Assembly (NCBI GenBank): GCA_028715505.1
Contig: JAQURS010000006.1
Span: 1-64,000, forward strand
Reading direction: 5' to 3'
Length of the DNA: 64,000 bases
From: Patescibacteria group bacterium
Lineage (GTDB): Bacteria > Patescibacteriota > Patescibacteriia > 2-12-FULL-60-25
Part shown: positions 18,451-27,440 of the stretch, one piece after another
Layout of the letters: each line of letters starts with the position of its first letter
Numbering within the stretch: position 1 is the first letter of the stretch
The notes under the pieces: model-generated
Told to the model about the DNA's origin: nothing
What the model saw: the letters and a program-made list of their open reading frames with translations, nothing else
The model's database searches: none
Made by a program: the position numbers and the translations under genes

Positions 18451-20064
18451 ATGCTGAATTTTTTTAGAAAACCAATGGGCTGGCTGGCTATTTCCGCGAT
18501 TCTATTGGGGGCATTCGCTCTTTGGGCCGGCCTGCATTACTGGATAGTCGCTTACGGGACGGATAACGTCCCGCTGACCAGGGCTTACGTGGGTGATGAG
18601 CAGGCGCCTTTGAGCGGTGCCTTGCACATGGCGCAGGCCAAAAGCCTTTTTGCCATGCAGGGTCGCGATTCGGATTATTACGGGCCGGTTTTTTCCGCGT
18701 TGGTCGCGCCGGCCGTGGCTTTGGATTACTTGGATAGAATGCGGTTGGGTCTGGTTAAAACCGCGGAAGACTACAAATTATCTTATACCTTGGATTGGGG
18801 AAGGGCTTTATTTAAGGCAAGATGGATTTCCGTCCTGTGTGGGTTCATTGGTTTAATCGCCTTATGGTATTTATTGTCCGATGAATCGCTTAATCCGCGC
18901 AATAAAAAGACGGGGCCGATTTTGGGGGTATTGCTTTTGGCCACGAATTTTTATTATTTTTTGTATTCCGGTTGGCTTAGGCATTGGATATTTCTTACGG
19001 TTTTTTTGGTGGCGCAATTCCTTTTTTTGGTGAAAATCAAAAAAAGTTCAAAAAAAATTCATTGGTTCGGTTTCTTGGCCGTTTCATTGATGGGCTTCGG
19101 AATCAGCATGCATTCGGCCTTGATTTACCAAATCATGTGGTTGCCTTTGCTTTACAATTGGGCGCGGAACTCGAATTGGAGGGAGCTTAAGAAATTTTTG
19201 ATTTACCTGATTCTTTACGGGGTGGGTCTGGCGCTTATAATTTTTTGGAATCCCACCCCGTACTTTAGGTTATGGGCATTTTCGGAGGTTCCAACGACCC
19301 ACTTGGCCATTAATCCCTTACCCGTCTTGGGTTATTACCTGGGGGTGATTGTTTTTAACCAACCTTTTTTGGCGGTTTCGTTTTTGGCAGGTTTATTCCT
19401 CGCCTTCAAGACAAGACTTTATAAGGAAGGCTGGTTCTGGATGATGGCTTTGCCGGCTTTGGCCCATTTGATCTTGTTTCCTTTCTTGTTTCACGCGGAA
19501 CCCAGATACATCATGCCCGTGACGGCCGTCATCATCATTTTGTGCGTTTGCATCCTCCAACGCTCGGAGATGAAGCGTCTGGGATTAGTCGTCGCCGGAC
19601 TGCTGGCCGCGGAAATCGCTTTCCAATCAGCCATGGATTTCCGCTGGTCGTGGTTGGCCAGTTTCGGGCCCGAAGAAAAAATAGCCATTAGTTACATCAG
19701 ATCAGTCGAGGATAAGAGTCGAATTTTGTTTTTCGGTCATATTCTCGGCGCGTCGCACACAAAAGAATCGTACGTTAAATTTGTCCAAGTATGCATTGGC
19801 GCCAATCCGGCGGACCTCTTCAAATATTTGACGACGATCGATCCTCCTGGCCAGCCCAAACCGCTTTCGGTGGATTACGTTTGCAGAGAAAAGAGCAGCG
19901 GCGGACCGGGCGTTAAATACGATTATTTCCTCACTCCGGTGGGATTCGAATTGGCATCCAATTTTTTTGAAGAAAGGACGCTCCGGATGTGGTTCTCGAA
20001 AGACCTCAGGCTTACTTACAAAGTGACCGGCACGGGAGGCGCGACTAAAGACCTAACGTTTTGA
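18451..20064 (+). CDS. GT-C type membrane glycosyltransferase (PMT/ArnT-like), putative
   Basis: A 537-aa membrane protein with an N-terminal anchor (residues 10-34), an extracytoplasmic loop containing VGDEQAPLSGAL (about 48-59), where an acidic pair is typical of GT-C catalysis, and then about ten further hydrophobic segments up to residue 395. The last 140 residues look soluble. It would use a polyprenyl-phosphate sugar, as made by the GT2 genes here, on the outer face of the membrane. The family assignment rests on topology and the DE loop, not on a decisive motif. It converges with the next gene (20-bp overlap). Confidence 0.65.
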   Translation: MLNFFRKPMGWLAISAILLGAFALWAGLHYWIVAYGTDNVPLTRAYVGDEQAPLSGALHMAQAKSLFAMQGRDSDYYGPVFSALVAPAVALDYLDRMRLGLVKTAEDYKLSYTLDWGRALFKARWISVLCGFIGLIALWYLLSDESLNPRNKKTGPILGVLLLATNFYYFLYSGWLRHWIFLTVFLVAQFLFLVKIKKSSKKIHWFGFLAVSLMGFGISMHSALIYQIMWLPLLYNWARNSNWRELKKFLIYLILYGVGLALIIFWNPTPYFRLWAFSEVPTTHLAINPLPVLGYYLGVIVFNQPFLAVSFLAGLFLAFKTRLYKEGWFWMMALPALAHLILFPFLFHAEPRYIMPVTAVIIILCVCILQRSEMKRLGLVVAGLLAAEIAFQSAMDFRWSWLASFGPEEKIAISYIRSVEDKSRILFFGHILGASHTKESYVKFVQVCIGANPADLFKYLTTIDPPGQPKPLSVDYVCREKSSGGPGVKYDYFLTPVGFELASNFFEERTLRMWFSKDLRLTYKVTGTGGATKDLTF

Positions 20065-21145
20065 ACAAGGAACCGGAGCCGGCTAAATAAAACAAAATAA
20101 GGTTGATCGCGCAAGGGACTGCTCCCAAGGCTAGTTTAGTTACCCGATTTTTAATTCCTAATTTTTCGATAGCCGATTGGAAACCCGACAAGGCAATCGG
20201 AAAAATGAATATGAACTGGAAAAATAAAATTCGGCTGATGAAGACGGGCCAAGCCAGTACCGTCAGCCCGGGAGGGATGAGACACAAGAAAGCCTTCCGG
20301 TTCTGCCAGCGTTTCCAATGAAACAGCCCGTAAACGAAAAATACCCACAGTAAATTGAACGCGCTGAGCATCGTGCCCAAGAAGCTGATCAGATTGCGCT
20401 TGTAAGTCTGCTCATTGGAACCGAGCCAGTTTAGGAAACTATAGCCAGAAATGATGCTAGCTTGATATTGGGCCAATATGCCGATAGCGGCAAATGGGAC
20501 AAACGAGACTAAAAAATAGATCAGGGTTTTTTTCAAACCTATCTGCTTATAATTGGCCAATAGGTAAAGCGCTCCGAAAAGCATGCCCATGCCGCCCGTT
20601 TCTTTGGTCGCGAATCCCAGGCCGGATAGCAAACCCGCCAAAAGGAAAATCCAGAGTCTTTGTTTTTTGACGGCCCGGATGAACATCAGGATGGTTAGGA
20701 CCGCGAAAAAGTAACCGCCCAAATCGGTCAAAAGGGCGAAACAGTATTTAAGCACCGGATAAGCGGTAATGAACCAAAGCGTGCCGAGGGCAGCGTAACC
20801 GTCAGTAAAAGATAGTTCGCGAAAAAGTAAGAAAAGCAGGGCGACAATTCCAAAATAAAAAATTAAATTAAGGATCAAGATCGAATTTTCGGGAGATAAC
20901 CAGGGGGAGATGGCGGCGCCCGCGTAACCGTAAACCGGTTTGAGGAGGCGGGCTTGCATGCTTAACAGCGCGGCCGGATCTTGAGGGGCGCCTTTTCCGG
21001 AATAAAACCGGATCATGTCAACGTAGCTGCGCGTATCCCCGTATTGTTTTTGGTAAACGCCTAAAACCGAAAAATCGAAAACGGCGACCAGGGCGGCGAA
21101 AAGCAAAACCGCGCCAAGCCATTTCTTTGAATTTGACAGGGTCAT
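20045..21145 (-). CDS. GT-C-like polytopic membrane protein, putative glycosyltransferase
   Basis: A 366-aa membrane protein starting at ATG 21145, whose ATGA overlaps the stop of the GT2 gene upstream; starting at 21259 would add 38 residues read through that gene. About ten hydrophobic segments are visible. The first periplasmic loop contains [13 protein letters not shown] (about residues 34-46), in the position where GT-C enzymes carry catalytic acidic residues. It pairs genetically with a polyprenyl-phosphate sugar synthase, the usual donor supplier. Confidence 0.62.
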   Translation of the reverse strand: MTLSNSKKWLGAVLLFAALVAVFDFSVLGVYQKQYGDTRSYVDMIRFYSGKGAPQDPAALLSMQARLLKPVYGYAGAAISPWLSPENSILILNLIFYFGIVALLFLLFRELSFTDGYAALGTLWFITAYPVLKYCFALLTDLGGYFFAVLTILMFIRAVKKQRLWIFLLAGLLSGLGFATKETGGMGMLFGALYLLANYKQIGLKKTLIYFLVSFVPFAAIGILAQYQASIISGYSFLNWLGSNEQTYKRNLISFLGTMLSAFNLLWVFFVYGLFHWKRWQNRKAFLCLIPPGLTVLAWPVFISRILFFQFIFIFPIALSGFQSAIEKLGIKNRVTKLALGAVPCAINLILFYLAGSGSLFKTLGL

Positions 21146-21933
21146 AGCAAGGCTTTGAAGAAAGCGATTACGATCAAGACGGCCAGGACTCCAAGGATGA
21201 CGGCCGTAACCTTCATGTTCGTGGCCTGAGATGATTGGTTGTATTTCCAAATGCACCAAAGGGCGCGGAAACCGTCTTTGGCGCCGATTTTTTTGCCTTC
21301 CGCATAAGAACGCCCGCGATAAGTAATGCCTGTTTCGTAAACGGTGATTTTGTTTTCACGTACAAGCTTGGCCAACTTGGCCGTGAATTCGGGCTCGAAG
21401 CCAAAACGATTGTCCACCAGAGTCATGCCTTTCAAAATGTCTTTTTTAAAAACTTTGTAGCAAGTTTCCATGTCCGTTACGTACAAGTCGGAAAAAATGT
21501 TCGACAGCCGGGTTAAAAATTTATTTCCCATGGTATGCCAGAAAGCCAGCACGCGGTGGGGATCGCCGCCTAAATACCGGCTGCCGTAAACCACGTCGGC
21601 TTTGCCTTCGGCGATCGGCAAGAGCAGCTTGGGATATTCTCCGGGGTCGTATTCCATGTCGGCGTCTTGAATCAGGATCACGTCGCCGGAAGCTTTTTCA
21701 AACCCAGTCCTTAAAGCCGCGCCTTTGCCTTTATTCACTTCGTGGTAAGCGATGGCATAACCTTGTCCTTCCAAACCCTTCAAAATCTCGGTGGTCCCGT
21801 CTTTGGAACAGTCGTCCACCAGTACGATCTCTTTTTCCAAGCCAGGGAGCAAGGGAGCCTCTTGGACGATTTTTAAGACGTTCAGCAAAGTCTGTTTTTC
21901 GTTGTAAACCGGAATGACAATGGATACCTTCAT
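21142..21933 (-). CDS. GT2 dolichyl/polyprenyl-phosphate mannosyltransferase-like
   Basis: A 263-aa GT-A enzyme: [13 protein letters not shown] (residues 4-16), [14 protein letters not shown] (about 37-50), and the metal site [14 protein letters not shown] (about 89-102). These are the hallmarks of DPM1-type synthases, with a single C-terminal membrane helix (about 241-261). It probably makes polyprenyl-phosphate sugar for the GT-C-like protein whose gene overlaps its stop codon. Confidence 0.88.
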   Translation of the reverse strand: MKVSIVIPVYNEKQTLLNVLKIVQEAPLLPGLEKEIVLVDDCSKDGTTEILKGLEGQGYAIAYHEVNKGKGAALRTGFEKASGDVILIQDADMEYDPGEYPKLLLPIAEGKADVVYGSRYLGGDPHRVLAFWHTMGNKFLTRLSNIFSDLYVTDMETCYKVFKKDILKGMTLVDNRFGFEPEFTAKLAKLVRENKITVYETGITYRGRSYAEGKKIGAKDGFRALWCIWKYNQSSQATNMKVTAVILGVLAVLIVIAFFKALL

Positions 21934-21994
21934 ATGGTTCGGAGGTTACACTATCTTTTTTATCTAGTAAAATGCTAACCTATCGGGTAAGAAC

Positions 21995-22720
21995 ATGCTT
22001 TTCGACCTCTGCCTGCCGGCCCGCAACGAGGGCGCCATCATCCAAGACGTCTTGCGGCGGCTGGTTAAGGCCCTGAATGATATTAGTTGCGATTGGCGGA
22101 TTATCGTGGCCGTCAATGGAACAACGGACGATACCGTCCAACGGATTGAAGAATACCGGCAAATGAGTCCGGATCATGCCAGCCGGATAGTATTTATTGA
22201 GCGTCCTGAGCCCGGCAAAGGCGCGGCCATTAAATTCGCGGCGCAATATTCCCAGGCCGATCTCTTTGGTTTCATCGACGCGGACCTTTCCGCCGATCCG
22301 GAGATGATTGTTCCCATGGCCAACCGTTTGATCCGGGGTGGATCCGACTTGGTGATCGGTTCCCGCTTAATTAACATCAAGACCACCAACCGCGGATTCC
22401 TGAGGACGCTTTCTTCGCAGTTCTTCAATTTGATGGCTCATCTCATCCTGGGCGTCAAAGTCAAAGACGCCCAGTGCGGGTTAAAAATCATGAATTCGAA
22501 GGCTAAGAATTTGCTGTCAAAATGCCGCGAAGAAGGCTGGTTCCTGGATATTGAATTTTTGGCTAAAGCGGTGCAAGATGGCCTCATCGTAACGGAAGTT
22601 CCCGTCCCTTGGATAGAATTCCGCTATGCTGGGCGAAAAAGCCAGGTAAACATGGTCAAAGACGGCTGGCAGGCCGTTAAAGCCATGCTGCGCATCAAGC
22701 GCTCGAACAAATATGTTTAA
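21995..22720 (+). CDS. GT2 family glycosyltransferase
   Basis: A 241-aa soluble GT-A protein: DLCLPARNEGAII (residues 3-15), VAVNGTTDDTVQRI (about 39-52), FGFIDADLSADPEM (about 88-101, with the DXD site) and VKDAQCGLKIMNSKA. Without C-terminal membrane helices it resembles the short DPM1-like group. A TAAAAT box at 21968-21973 with GTTACA 17 bp upstream could drive it. Overlaps the next gene by 8 nt. Confidence 0.85.
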   Translation: MLFDLCLPARNEGAIIQDVLRRLVKALNDISCDWRIIVAVNGTTDDTVQRIEEYRQMSPDHASRIVFIERPEPGKGAAIKFAAQYSQADLFGFIDADLSADPEMIVPMANRLIRGGSDLVIGSRLINIKTTNRGFLRTLSSQFFNLMAHLILGVKVKDAQCGLKIMNSKAKNLLSKCREEGWFLDIEFLAKAVQDGLIVTEVPVPWIEFRYAGRKSQVNMVKDGWQAVKAMLRIKRSNKYV

Positions 22721-24092
22721 TTTCCGGATCAGGTTTAAGCAATCCCTTCTTTTGCTGGGTGATTTTGTCGTTTTCCAATTGGCCGTGCCTCTCATGTTGC
22801 TTATCCGCTACGGCCAGATCACGCCCGAAAATTACAACCAACACGCTTTCCCGTTTTTCATCCTGTCCCTGATTTGGCTGGTCGGTTTTTATGTGGCTGG
22901 TTTGTACGACCTCAAGCTTTCGCGCGACACGATGAAGTTCTTGCGCACGTTCTTCGAAGGGGCGGTGGCCAACCTGCTCGTTTCGCTCGGATTCTTTTAT
23001 TTGCTGCCCATCTTCGGAATCACGCCGCGCACAAACTTGCTCTTGTTCTTCGCTTTGGTTTTAGTTTTGGATTACGCCTGGCGCATGGGTTTCAATTTCC
23101 TGATCGCCAAATCGATTTTTAAGACGCGGGTTCTTTTCGTAGGCACGCCGGAAGACGCGATCCACATCGACGACCTGATTCGCCAAGGCGCGCCCGGCTT
23201 TGAACTTAAAGCCGTCATCCAGACCGCGCCCGGCACCCGTTTTGACGACAATAAGGTGGTTTGGTACGCCTCGCCCACCGACATTAAAGAACTCGTCAAA
23301 AAGAATTTAGTCGACACGATCGTCATCGGCCACCGGCCGGAAGAAGTGCCGGGATTGTTGGACGCGCTTTACGACACGATTTTTTCCGCGGTCAATTTGG
23401 TCGATCGCACGACTTTCGAGGAGATCGCCACGGGTTGCATTCCGCTCGAACACATTTCGCAAAGCTGGTTCCTTTCGCACATCAGGGAAGGGGAGAAAAT
23501 TGCTTACGAAGGCATTAAACGCTTCGTGGATTTAGTGATCGCCGTCCCGGTCGGATTGGTGACCCTGGTCCTTTTCCCGATCTTGGCCTTGCTCGTCAGG
23601 ATTAGTTCTCCGGGTCCGATCCTCATCCGGCAGCAGCGCGTCGGGTTGAAAGGAAAAATTTTCACGCTTTATAAATTCCGCTCCATGCGTCAGGACGCCG
23701 AGGCGGACGGACGGCCGGTTCTGGCTTCCGACCAGAAGAACGATCCGCGCGTCACAAAGATCGGAAAATTCCTCCGCGCCACGAGTTTGGACGAACTGCC
23801 ACAGATTTGGAATATCTTGCGCGGCGATATGTCCGTGCTGGGCCCGCGTCCTGAACGACCGGAATTCGTCGAACAACTGACGGCTAAGATGCCATATTAT
23901 GCGTTGCGCCATCTGACACGTCCCGGAATTTCTGGCTGGGCTCAGGTTAACTTCCGTTACGCCTCATCCTTTGAAGATAACCTTAAAAAATTGCAATACG
24001 ACCTTTATTACATCAAGCACCGTTCGCTCATGCTTGATCTGGCTATTTTGCTAAAAACCATTCGCATTGTGCTGCGCAGGATAGGCATTTAA
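22713..24092 (+). CDS. Polyprenyl-phosphate sugar-1-phosphate transferase (WbaP/WcaJ type)
   Basis: Starts glycan synthesis by placing a sugar-1-phosphate on undecaprenyl phosphate. This is a large two-part phosphoglycosyltransferase of 459 aa. Four membrane helices lie in residues 10-130, a Rossmann-like CoA-binding region starts at about 140 (TRVLFVGTPEDAIHI), and the catalytic bacterial sugar transferase domain spans about 265-455. The catalytic domain has RFVDLVIA, PGPILIRQQRVG, FTLYKFRSM, DELPQIWNILRGDMSVLGPRPE and RPGISGWAQV. The complete motif set suggests an active enzyme and marks this locus as a full assembly pathway. Confidence 0.93.
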   Translation: MFNFRIRFKQSLLLLGDFVVFQLAVPLMLLIRYGQITPENYNQHAFPFFILSLIWLVGFYVAGLYDLKLSRDTMKFLRTFFEGAVANLLVSLGFFYLLPIFGITPRTNLLLFFALVLVLDYAWRMGFNFLIAKSIFKTRVLFVGTPEDAIHIDDLIRQGAPGFELKAVIQTAPGTRFDDNKVVWYASPTDIKELVKKNLVDTIVIGHRPEEVPGLLDALYDTIFSAVNLVDRTTFEEIATGCIPLEHISQSWFLSHIREGEKIAYEGIKRFVDLVIAVPVGLVTLVLFPILALLVRISSPGPILIRQQRVGLKGKIFTLYKFRSMRQDAEADGRPVLASDQKNDPRVTKIGKFLRATSLDELPQIWNILRGDMSVLGPRPERPEFVEQLTAKMPYYALRHLTRPGISGWAQVNFRYASSFEDNLKKLQYDLYYIKHRSLMLDLAILLKTIRIVLRRIGI

Positions 24093-24096
24093 CAGG

Positions 24097-24125
24097 TCGA
24101 CGTTTCGGGGAGTTTGGGCTACAAT
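24097..24125 (+). promoter_or_regulatory. Leaderless-type promoter of the secreted protease
   Basis: TCGACG (24097-24102), 17-bp spacer, TACAAT (24120-24125). Only 6 bp separate the -10 from the ATG at 24132, so transcription would begin at or next to the start codon. Confidence 0.6.
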
Positions 24126-24131
24126 CCTCCT

Positions 24132-26030
24132 ATGTTTAAAAAATCTTTTTTAGTCGGGCCTCTGCTGGCTTTTTTGGCTTTATCCAACGCTTCCGCGGCT
24201 TTGGCCGCTGAGCCGCTTTCGCTCCTGCCGAATGACACTTTTTACAACCACCAATGGGGAATGGACTACGTCCGCGCGCCTGAAGCCTGGGCAACGATGT
24301 ACGGCCTTGGATCAAAACAGCCGACTTCGACCCGCGAAGTGGTCGTGGCCCAAATCGACGGCGGAATAGATTTTTCCCATCCTGATTTGAAGGACGCGCT
24401 TTGGACTAATCCTGATGAGATTTTGAACGGCAAAGATGACGATGAAAACGGTTACGTGGACGATTTGCACGGTTGGAATTTCGTAAATAGCACGAGTGAT
24501 CCGAAGCCCGTCAAAAGCATTTTGTACATGAACGGCTCGTTTGAACACGGGACTTCGGTGGCGACTATGATCGTCGGTCGCGGCAACGACAACATCGGAG
24601 TGGCAGGTATGGCTTGGAAGGCTAAGATCATGCCGCTCGTCATTTTGGGAGCCACGGGATCGGGCGAGACGAGTGATCTGGTGCAGGCTATCCGGTACGC
24701 CATCGCCAACCGGGCGGACATCATCAGCATGAGTTTGGAAGGTAGCGCCCAAGATCCGGAAGTTAAAACAGCCATTCAAGACGCCACGGCCAGGGGCATT
24801 TTAGTCGTCATGGCCGCTGGCAACGAAAGCGCGAACCTGGACAATGAACCGGCTTATCCCTCGTGTTACCCCGGAGCGGCTGGGCAGAGCGTTTTAGTGG
24901 TATCAGCCATCGAAAGCAACGGTTCCAAGCATGATTCAACTAATTTTGGCGACCAGTGCGTGAATATCGCCGCGCCCGGAGCGGATATTACGTCGGGCCG
25001 GCCGACTTTTGACGAACAAGGCGGAAGGGAAAATGTTTCGGGTTATGGCACTTGGAGCGGGACCTCGTTGGCCGTGCCTTTTGTCTCGGGCGTGGCGGCT
25101 TTGCTAAAAGCGGAGCATCCGGATTGGACGGGCGAGCAATTGGCCTCGCGTATCCTGGCGACTGTCCAGCCATTCAAAAAAGGAGTTGCCTCAACAGGCA
25201 TGGGCAAAGGAGTTTTGGACGCGGGCGCGGCTTTGGCTCCGGTTGATGCTTCGAAATACGGCCCATGGCAATTGCTGGCGGCCAACCCAGGCCAACCGCC
25301 GGTTATTAAAATCGAGGACGAGGCAGGCAAATTGATCTATTCGTTCCCGGCCGGCAATCCAGGTGACAAACGCGGACTTAGAGCCGCCTTCATCCGTTGG
25401 GACGCGGACAGAAAACCGGATGTTTTGGTCACGGCCCAAGGCGATGAAAAAGGGGAGTGGCGGGTATACCGTTGGGACGGCGTGCTTTTGGCAGCCGGGC
25501 AAGCCAGCCAAAACGCGGACGACAAAATTAAGGGCGGTTTGCTTTTAGCCACGCAGGATTTACGGGCGGCCAATCTTGACCAAGGACTTTTGACCGAAGC
25601 CGATGGCGACCGGGCCTGGCGGATGGATCCGACCGATGGTCTGGGTAAGCCTTTTTACGCCACGTCTGATCTCAAACCCATGGGCACGTTAGCCGTTGGC
25701 ATCCAGCGGCCCGAACAAGCCATGTTCATGCTGACCCGCTCGTCGCCGAATTCAGAGCTGGTCGTCCTTCGTGACACCGGCGTGGGCGAGGCTTCGGCCG
25801 TTACGACCACCAAGCCTTACAATCTTAAGATGGCCCGGGGCCGGACGCCGGATGGCCGGGAAGCCGTCAGCCTGATCCAAAGCGGCAAGCCGACATACCT
25901 GGTGGAAAGGAATGGTTTTATGGACGTGACGCATGAAGATGTTAAAGTTTCGCGTTGGTTGCAAGCGCCTCTTGGTTTAGACGACGTCAAGAATCCAGGA
26001 TTTAAGTTTTATGACTTCTGGCCTAGATAG
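24132..26030 (+). CDS. Secreted S8 (subtilisin-like) serine protease
   Basis: A 632-aa exported peptidase. The signal peptide (residues 1-27) is basic, then hydrophobic, then ends ALAAEP. The catalytic Asp is in QIDGGIDFSHPDL (about residue 74), His in FEHGTSVATMI (about 138) and Ser in SGTSLAVPFVSG (about 312), so the triad is complete. From about 380 on, the protein has beta-rich segments such as PDVLVTAQGDEKGEW that resemble FG-GAP/propeller-like repeats. I start at ATG 24132; the in-frame TTG at 24114 precedes the -10 box. It could process surface proteins. Confidence 0.9.
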   Translation: MFKKSFLVGPLLAFLALSNASAALAAEPLSLLPNDTFYNHQWGMDYVRAPEAWATMYGLGSKQPTSTREVVVAQIDGGIDFSHPDLKDALWTNPDEILNGKDDDENGYVDDLHGWNFVNSTSDPKPVKSILYMNGSFEHGTSVATMIVGRGNDNIGVAGMAWKAKIMPLVILGATGSGETSDLVQAIRYAIANRADIISMSLEGSAQDPEVKTAIQDATARGILVVMAAGNESANLDNEPAYPSCYPGAAGQSVLVVSAIESNGSKHDSTNFGDQCVNIAAPGADITSGRPTFDEQGGRENVSGYGTWSGTSLAVPFVSGVAALLKAEHPDWTGEQLASRILATVQPFKKGVASTGMGKGVLDAGAALAPVDASKYGPWQLLAANPGQPPVIKIEDEAGKLIYSFPAGNPGDKRGLRAAFIRWDADRKPDVLVTAQGDEKGEWRVYRWDGVLLAAGQASQNADDKIKGGLLLATQDLRAANLDQGLLTEADGDRAWRMDPTDGLGKPFYATSDLKPMGTLAVGIQRPEQAMFMLTRSSPNSELVVLRDTGVGEASAVTTTKPYNLKMARGRTPDGREAVSLIQSGKPTYLVERNGFMDVTHEDVKVSRWLQAPLGLDDVKNPGFKFYDFWPR

Positions 26031-26424
26031 AATCCGCAAAGAAATTCCAAAACTTACGAAGTTCGTTATCGTTGGTTCAACGACCTTCTTGTTGCAGACG
26101 TTTTTGTATTACGTTTTTTCGCGTTGGCTGGTCAGTTACCTGCCCAGGACCATGACTTATTTTTTGGCGGTCGTATACTCTTTAGTTTACAACTATTCGC
26201 TCAATCGGGCGTGGACTTTTAACAGACACGCGGCCGCCAAAGGCTCGGTCAAGCGCTATGCCGTCGTGGCCGTCGTGGCCAGCGTTATTAGTTCAATATT
26301 GTTCTGGATTGGGCATGATTGGCTGCATTTTTACGATCTTTACGTGGTAGTGGGCGTTAACCTGCTGGTACCTCTTTATACTTTCGTGGCGCACCGCCAG
26401 TACACCTTCCGCAATGTGGTATAA
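26011..26424 (+). CDS. GtrA-like membrane protein
   Basis: A 137-aa protein with four hydrophobic segments (about residues 16-35, 46-66, 82-100, 108-128), LTKFVIVGSTTFLLQ at the first and NRAWTFNR after the second, the signature of GtrA/DPMS-flippase-like proteins. Members are thought to help polyprenyl-phosphate sugars cross the membrane, or to act with GtrB-type synthases. It overlaps the protease gene end by 20 nt. Confidence 0.9.
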   Translation: MTSGLDRIRKEIPKLTKFVIVGSTTFLLQTFLYYVFSRWLVSYLPRTMTYFLAVVYSLVYNYSLNRAWTFNRHAAAKGSVKRYAVVAVVASVISSILFWIGHDWLHFYDLYVVVGVNLLVPLYTFVAHRQYTFRNVV

Positions 26425-26425
26425 T
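26417..26425 (+). promoter_or_regulatory. Extended -10 promoter of the UXS-like pair
   Basis: TGG-TATAAT (26417-26425): a perfect -10 with the extended TG element, overlapping the stop of the GtrA gene and ending 8 bp before ATG 26434. No good -35 is visible, as expected for an extended -10. Confidence 0.7.
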
Positions 26426-26433
26426 GTCGCGGT

Positions 26434-27438
26434 ATGGGAGGATCCTTTGAGCGCAAAAACGTCATCGTCACGGGCGGGGCGGGTTTCATGGGTTCGCACC
26501 TTTGCAGCCGGCTGATTAAGGATCACAACGTGATTTGCGTGGACAATTTCATAACCAGTTCGGTTTCGAACATCGACCATCTTTTGCGCGAGCCGCATTT
26601 TGAATTCATCAACCACGACATCACGCAGCCGATCGAACTTTCGCGCCAAAAGGAACTGGAGCGTTTCAGGATTGACGTGAACGGGATCCAGGAGATTTAC
26701 CATTTAGCTTGCCCGATTTCCAAAAAACATTTCGACGATTTCAAGATCGCCACGGTGCTCACTAATTCGGTGGGAGTCAAACACGTGCTGGATATCGCCG
26801 TGGCCAACCAAGCTAAGGTCCTGTACGCCTCGTCCAGCGTTTTGTACGGCAACCGTCCGAGCGGCCACGCCGTCAAGGAAACGGATGAATGCCATTTGAA
26901 CCATTTGACCACCCGCGGGGCTTACGACGAAGGTAAGCGTTTTTCGGAAGCCATCCTGCAGACTTACGCCGACGTGTACGGTTTAGACATAAAAATCGCG
27001 CGTATCTTCCGCACTTACGGCCCGCGCATGAAGATTTTTGATGGCAACTTGATTCCCGACATGGTATTGAACGCGCTCGACGGCAAAGACATAATCATTT
27101 CGGGCGACGAGGAAACGCGTACTTCGCTCTGCAACGTCAAAGACACGGTGGACGGTTTAATCAGGCTCATGTCCTCGCCGATTGATTTGACGCTCGTTAA
27201 TTTGGGATCAGACCAAGAAATGAGGTTGGTGAGCGTGGCGCAAAAGATTTTAAACATCACAGGATCCGCTTCCCGGGTTCGTTTCTCTTCGCAACCGCAA
27301 GGTTACATCGACCCGGGTTTACCGGATATCACGCGCGCCAAGGAGTTGCTCGGTTGGGTGCCGCTTATCCGCCTGGACGACGGCTTGAAGGAAATGGTTG
27401 ATTACGCCGATTCGCACAAGAACCAAATAACTTTCTGA
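26434..27438 (+). CDS. NAD-dependent epimerase/dehydratase, UDP-glucuronate decarboxylase-like
   Basis: An extended SDR enzyme of 334 aa acting on a nucleotide sugar. The NAD loop is GGAGFMGSH (about residues 14-22), and the Tyr/Lys catalytic pair lies in AYDEGKRFSEA (about 163-173), the form typical of UXS-type decarboxylases. The segment that carries the UXS Glu (TSEVYG) reads SSSVLYG here, so that residue is missing. The enzyme may be an epimerase or a modified decarboxylase. It is followed 3 bp later by a clear paralog. Confidence 0.85.
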   Translation: MGGSFERKNVIVTGGAGFMGSHLCSRLIKDHNVICVDNFITSSVSNIDHLLREPHFEFINHDITQPIELSRQKELERFRIDVNGIQEIYHLACPISKKHFDDFKIATVLTNSVGVKHVLDIAVANQAKVLYASSSVLYGNRPSGHAVKETDECHLNHLTTRGAYDEGKRFSEAILQTYADVYGLDIKIARIFRTYGPRMKIFDGNLIPDMVLNALDGKDIIISGDEETRTSLCNVKDTVDGLIRLMSSPIDLTLVNLGSDQEMRLVSVAQKILNITGSASRVRFSSQPQGYIDPGLPDITRAKELLGWVPLIRLDDGLKEMVDYADSHKNQITF

Positions 27439-27440
27439 TT

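Noticed and set aside
24114-24131. Upstream TTG/GTG or early starts at 24114, 29272, 54648, 55273, 62694, 15618, 17601, 21259 and 10586
   Set aside because: They overlap -10 boxes, or run deep into the neighbouring gene. The downstream ATGs fit the promoters, ATGA overlaps and family N-termini better.
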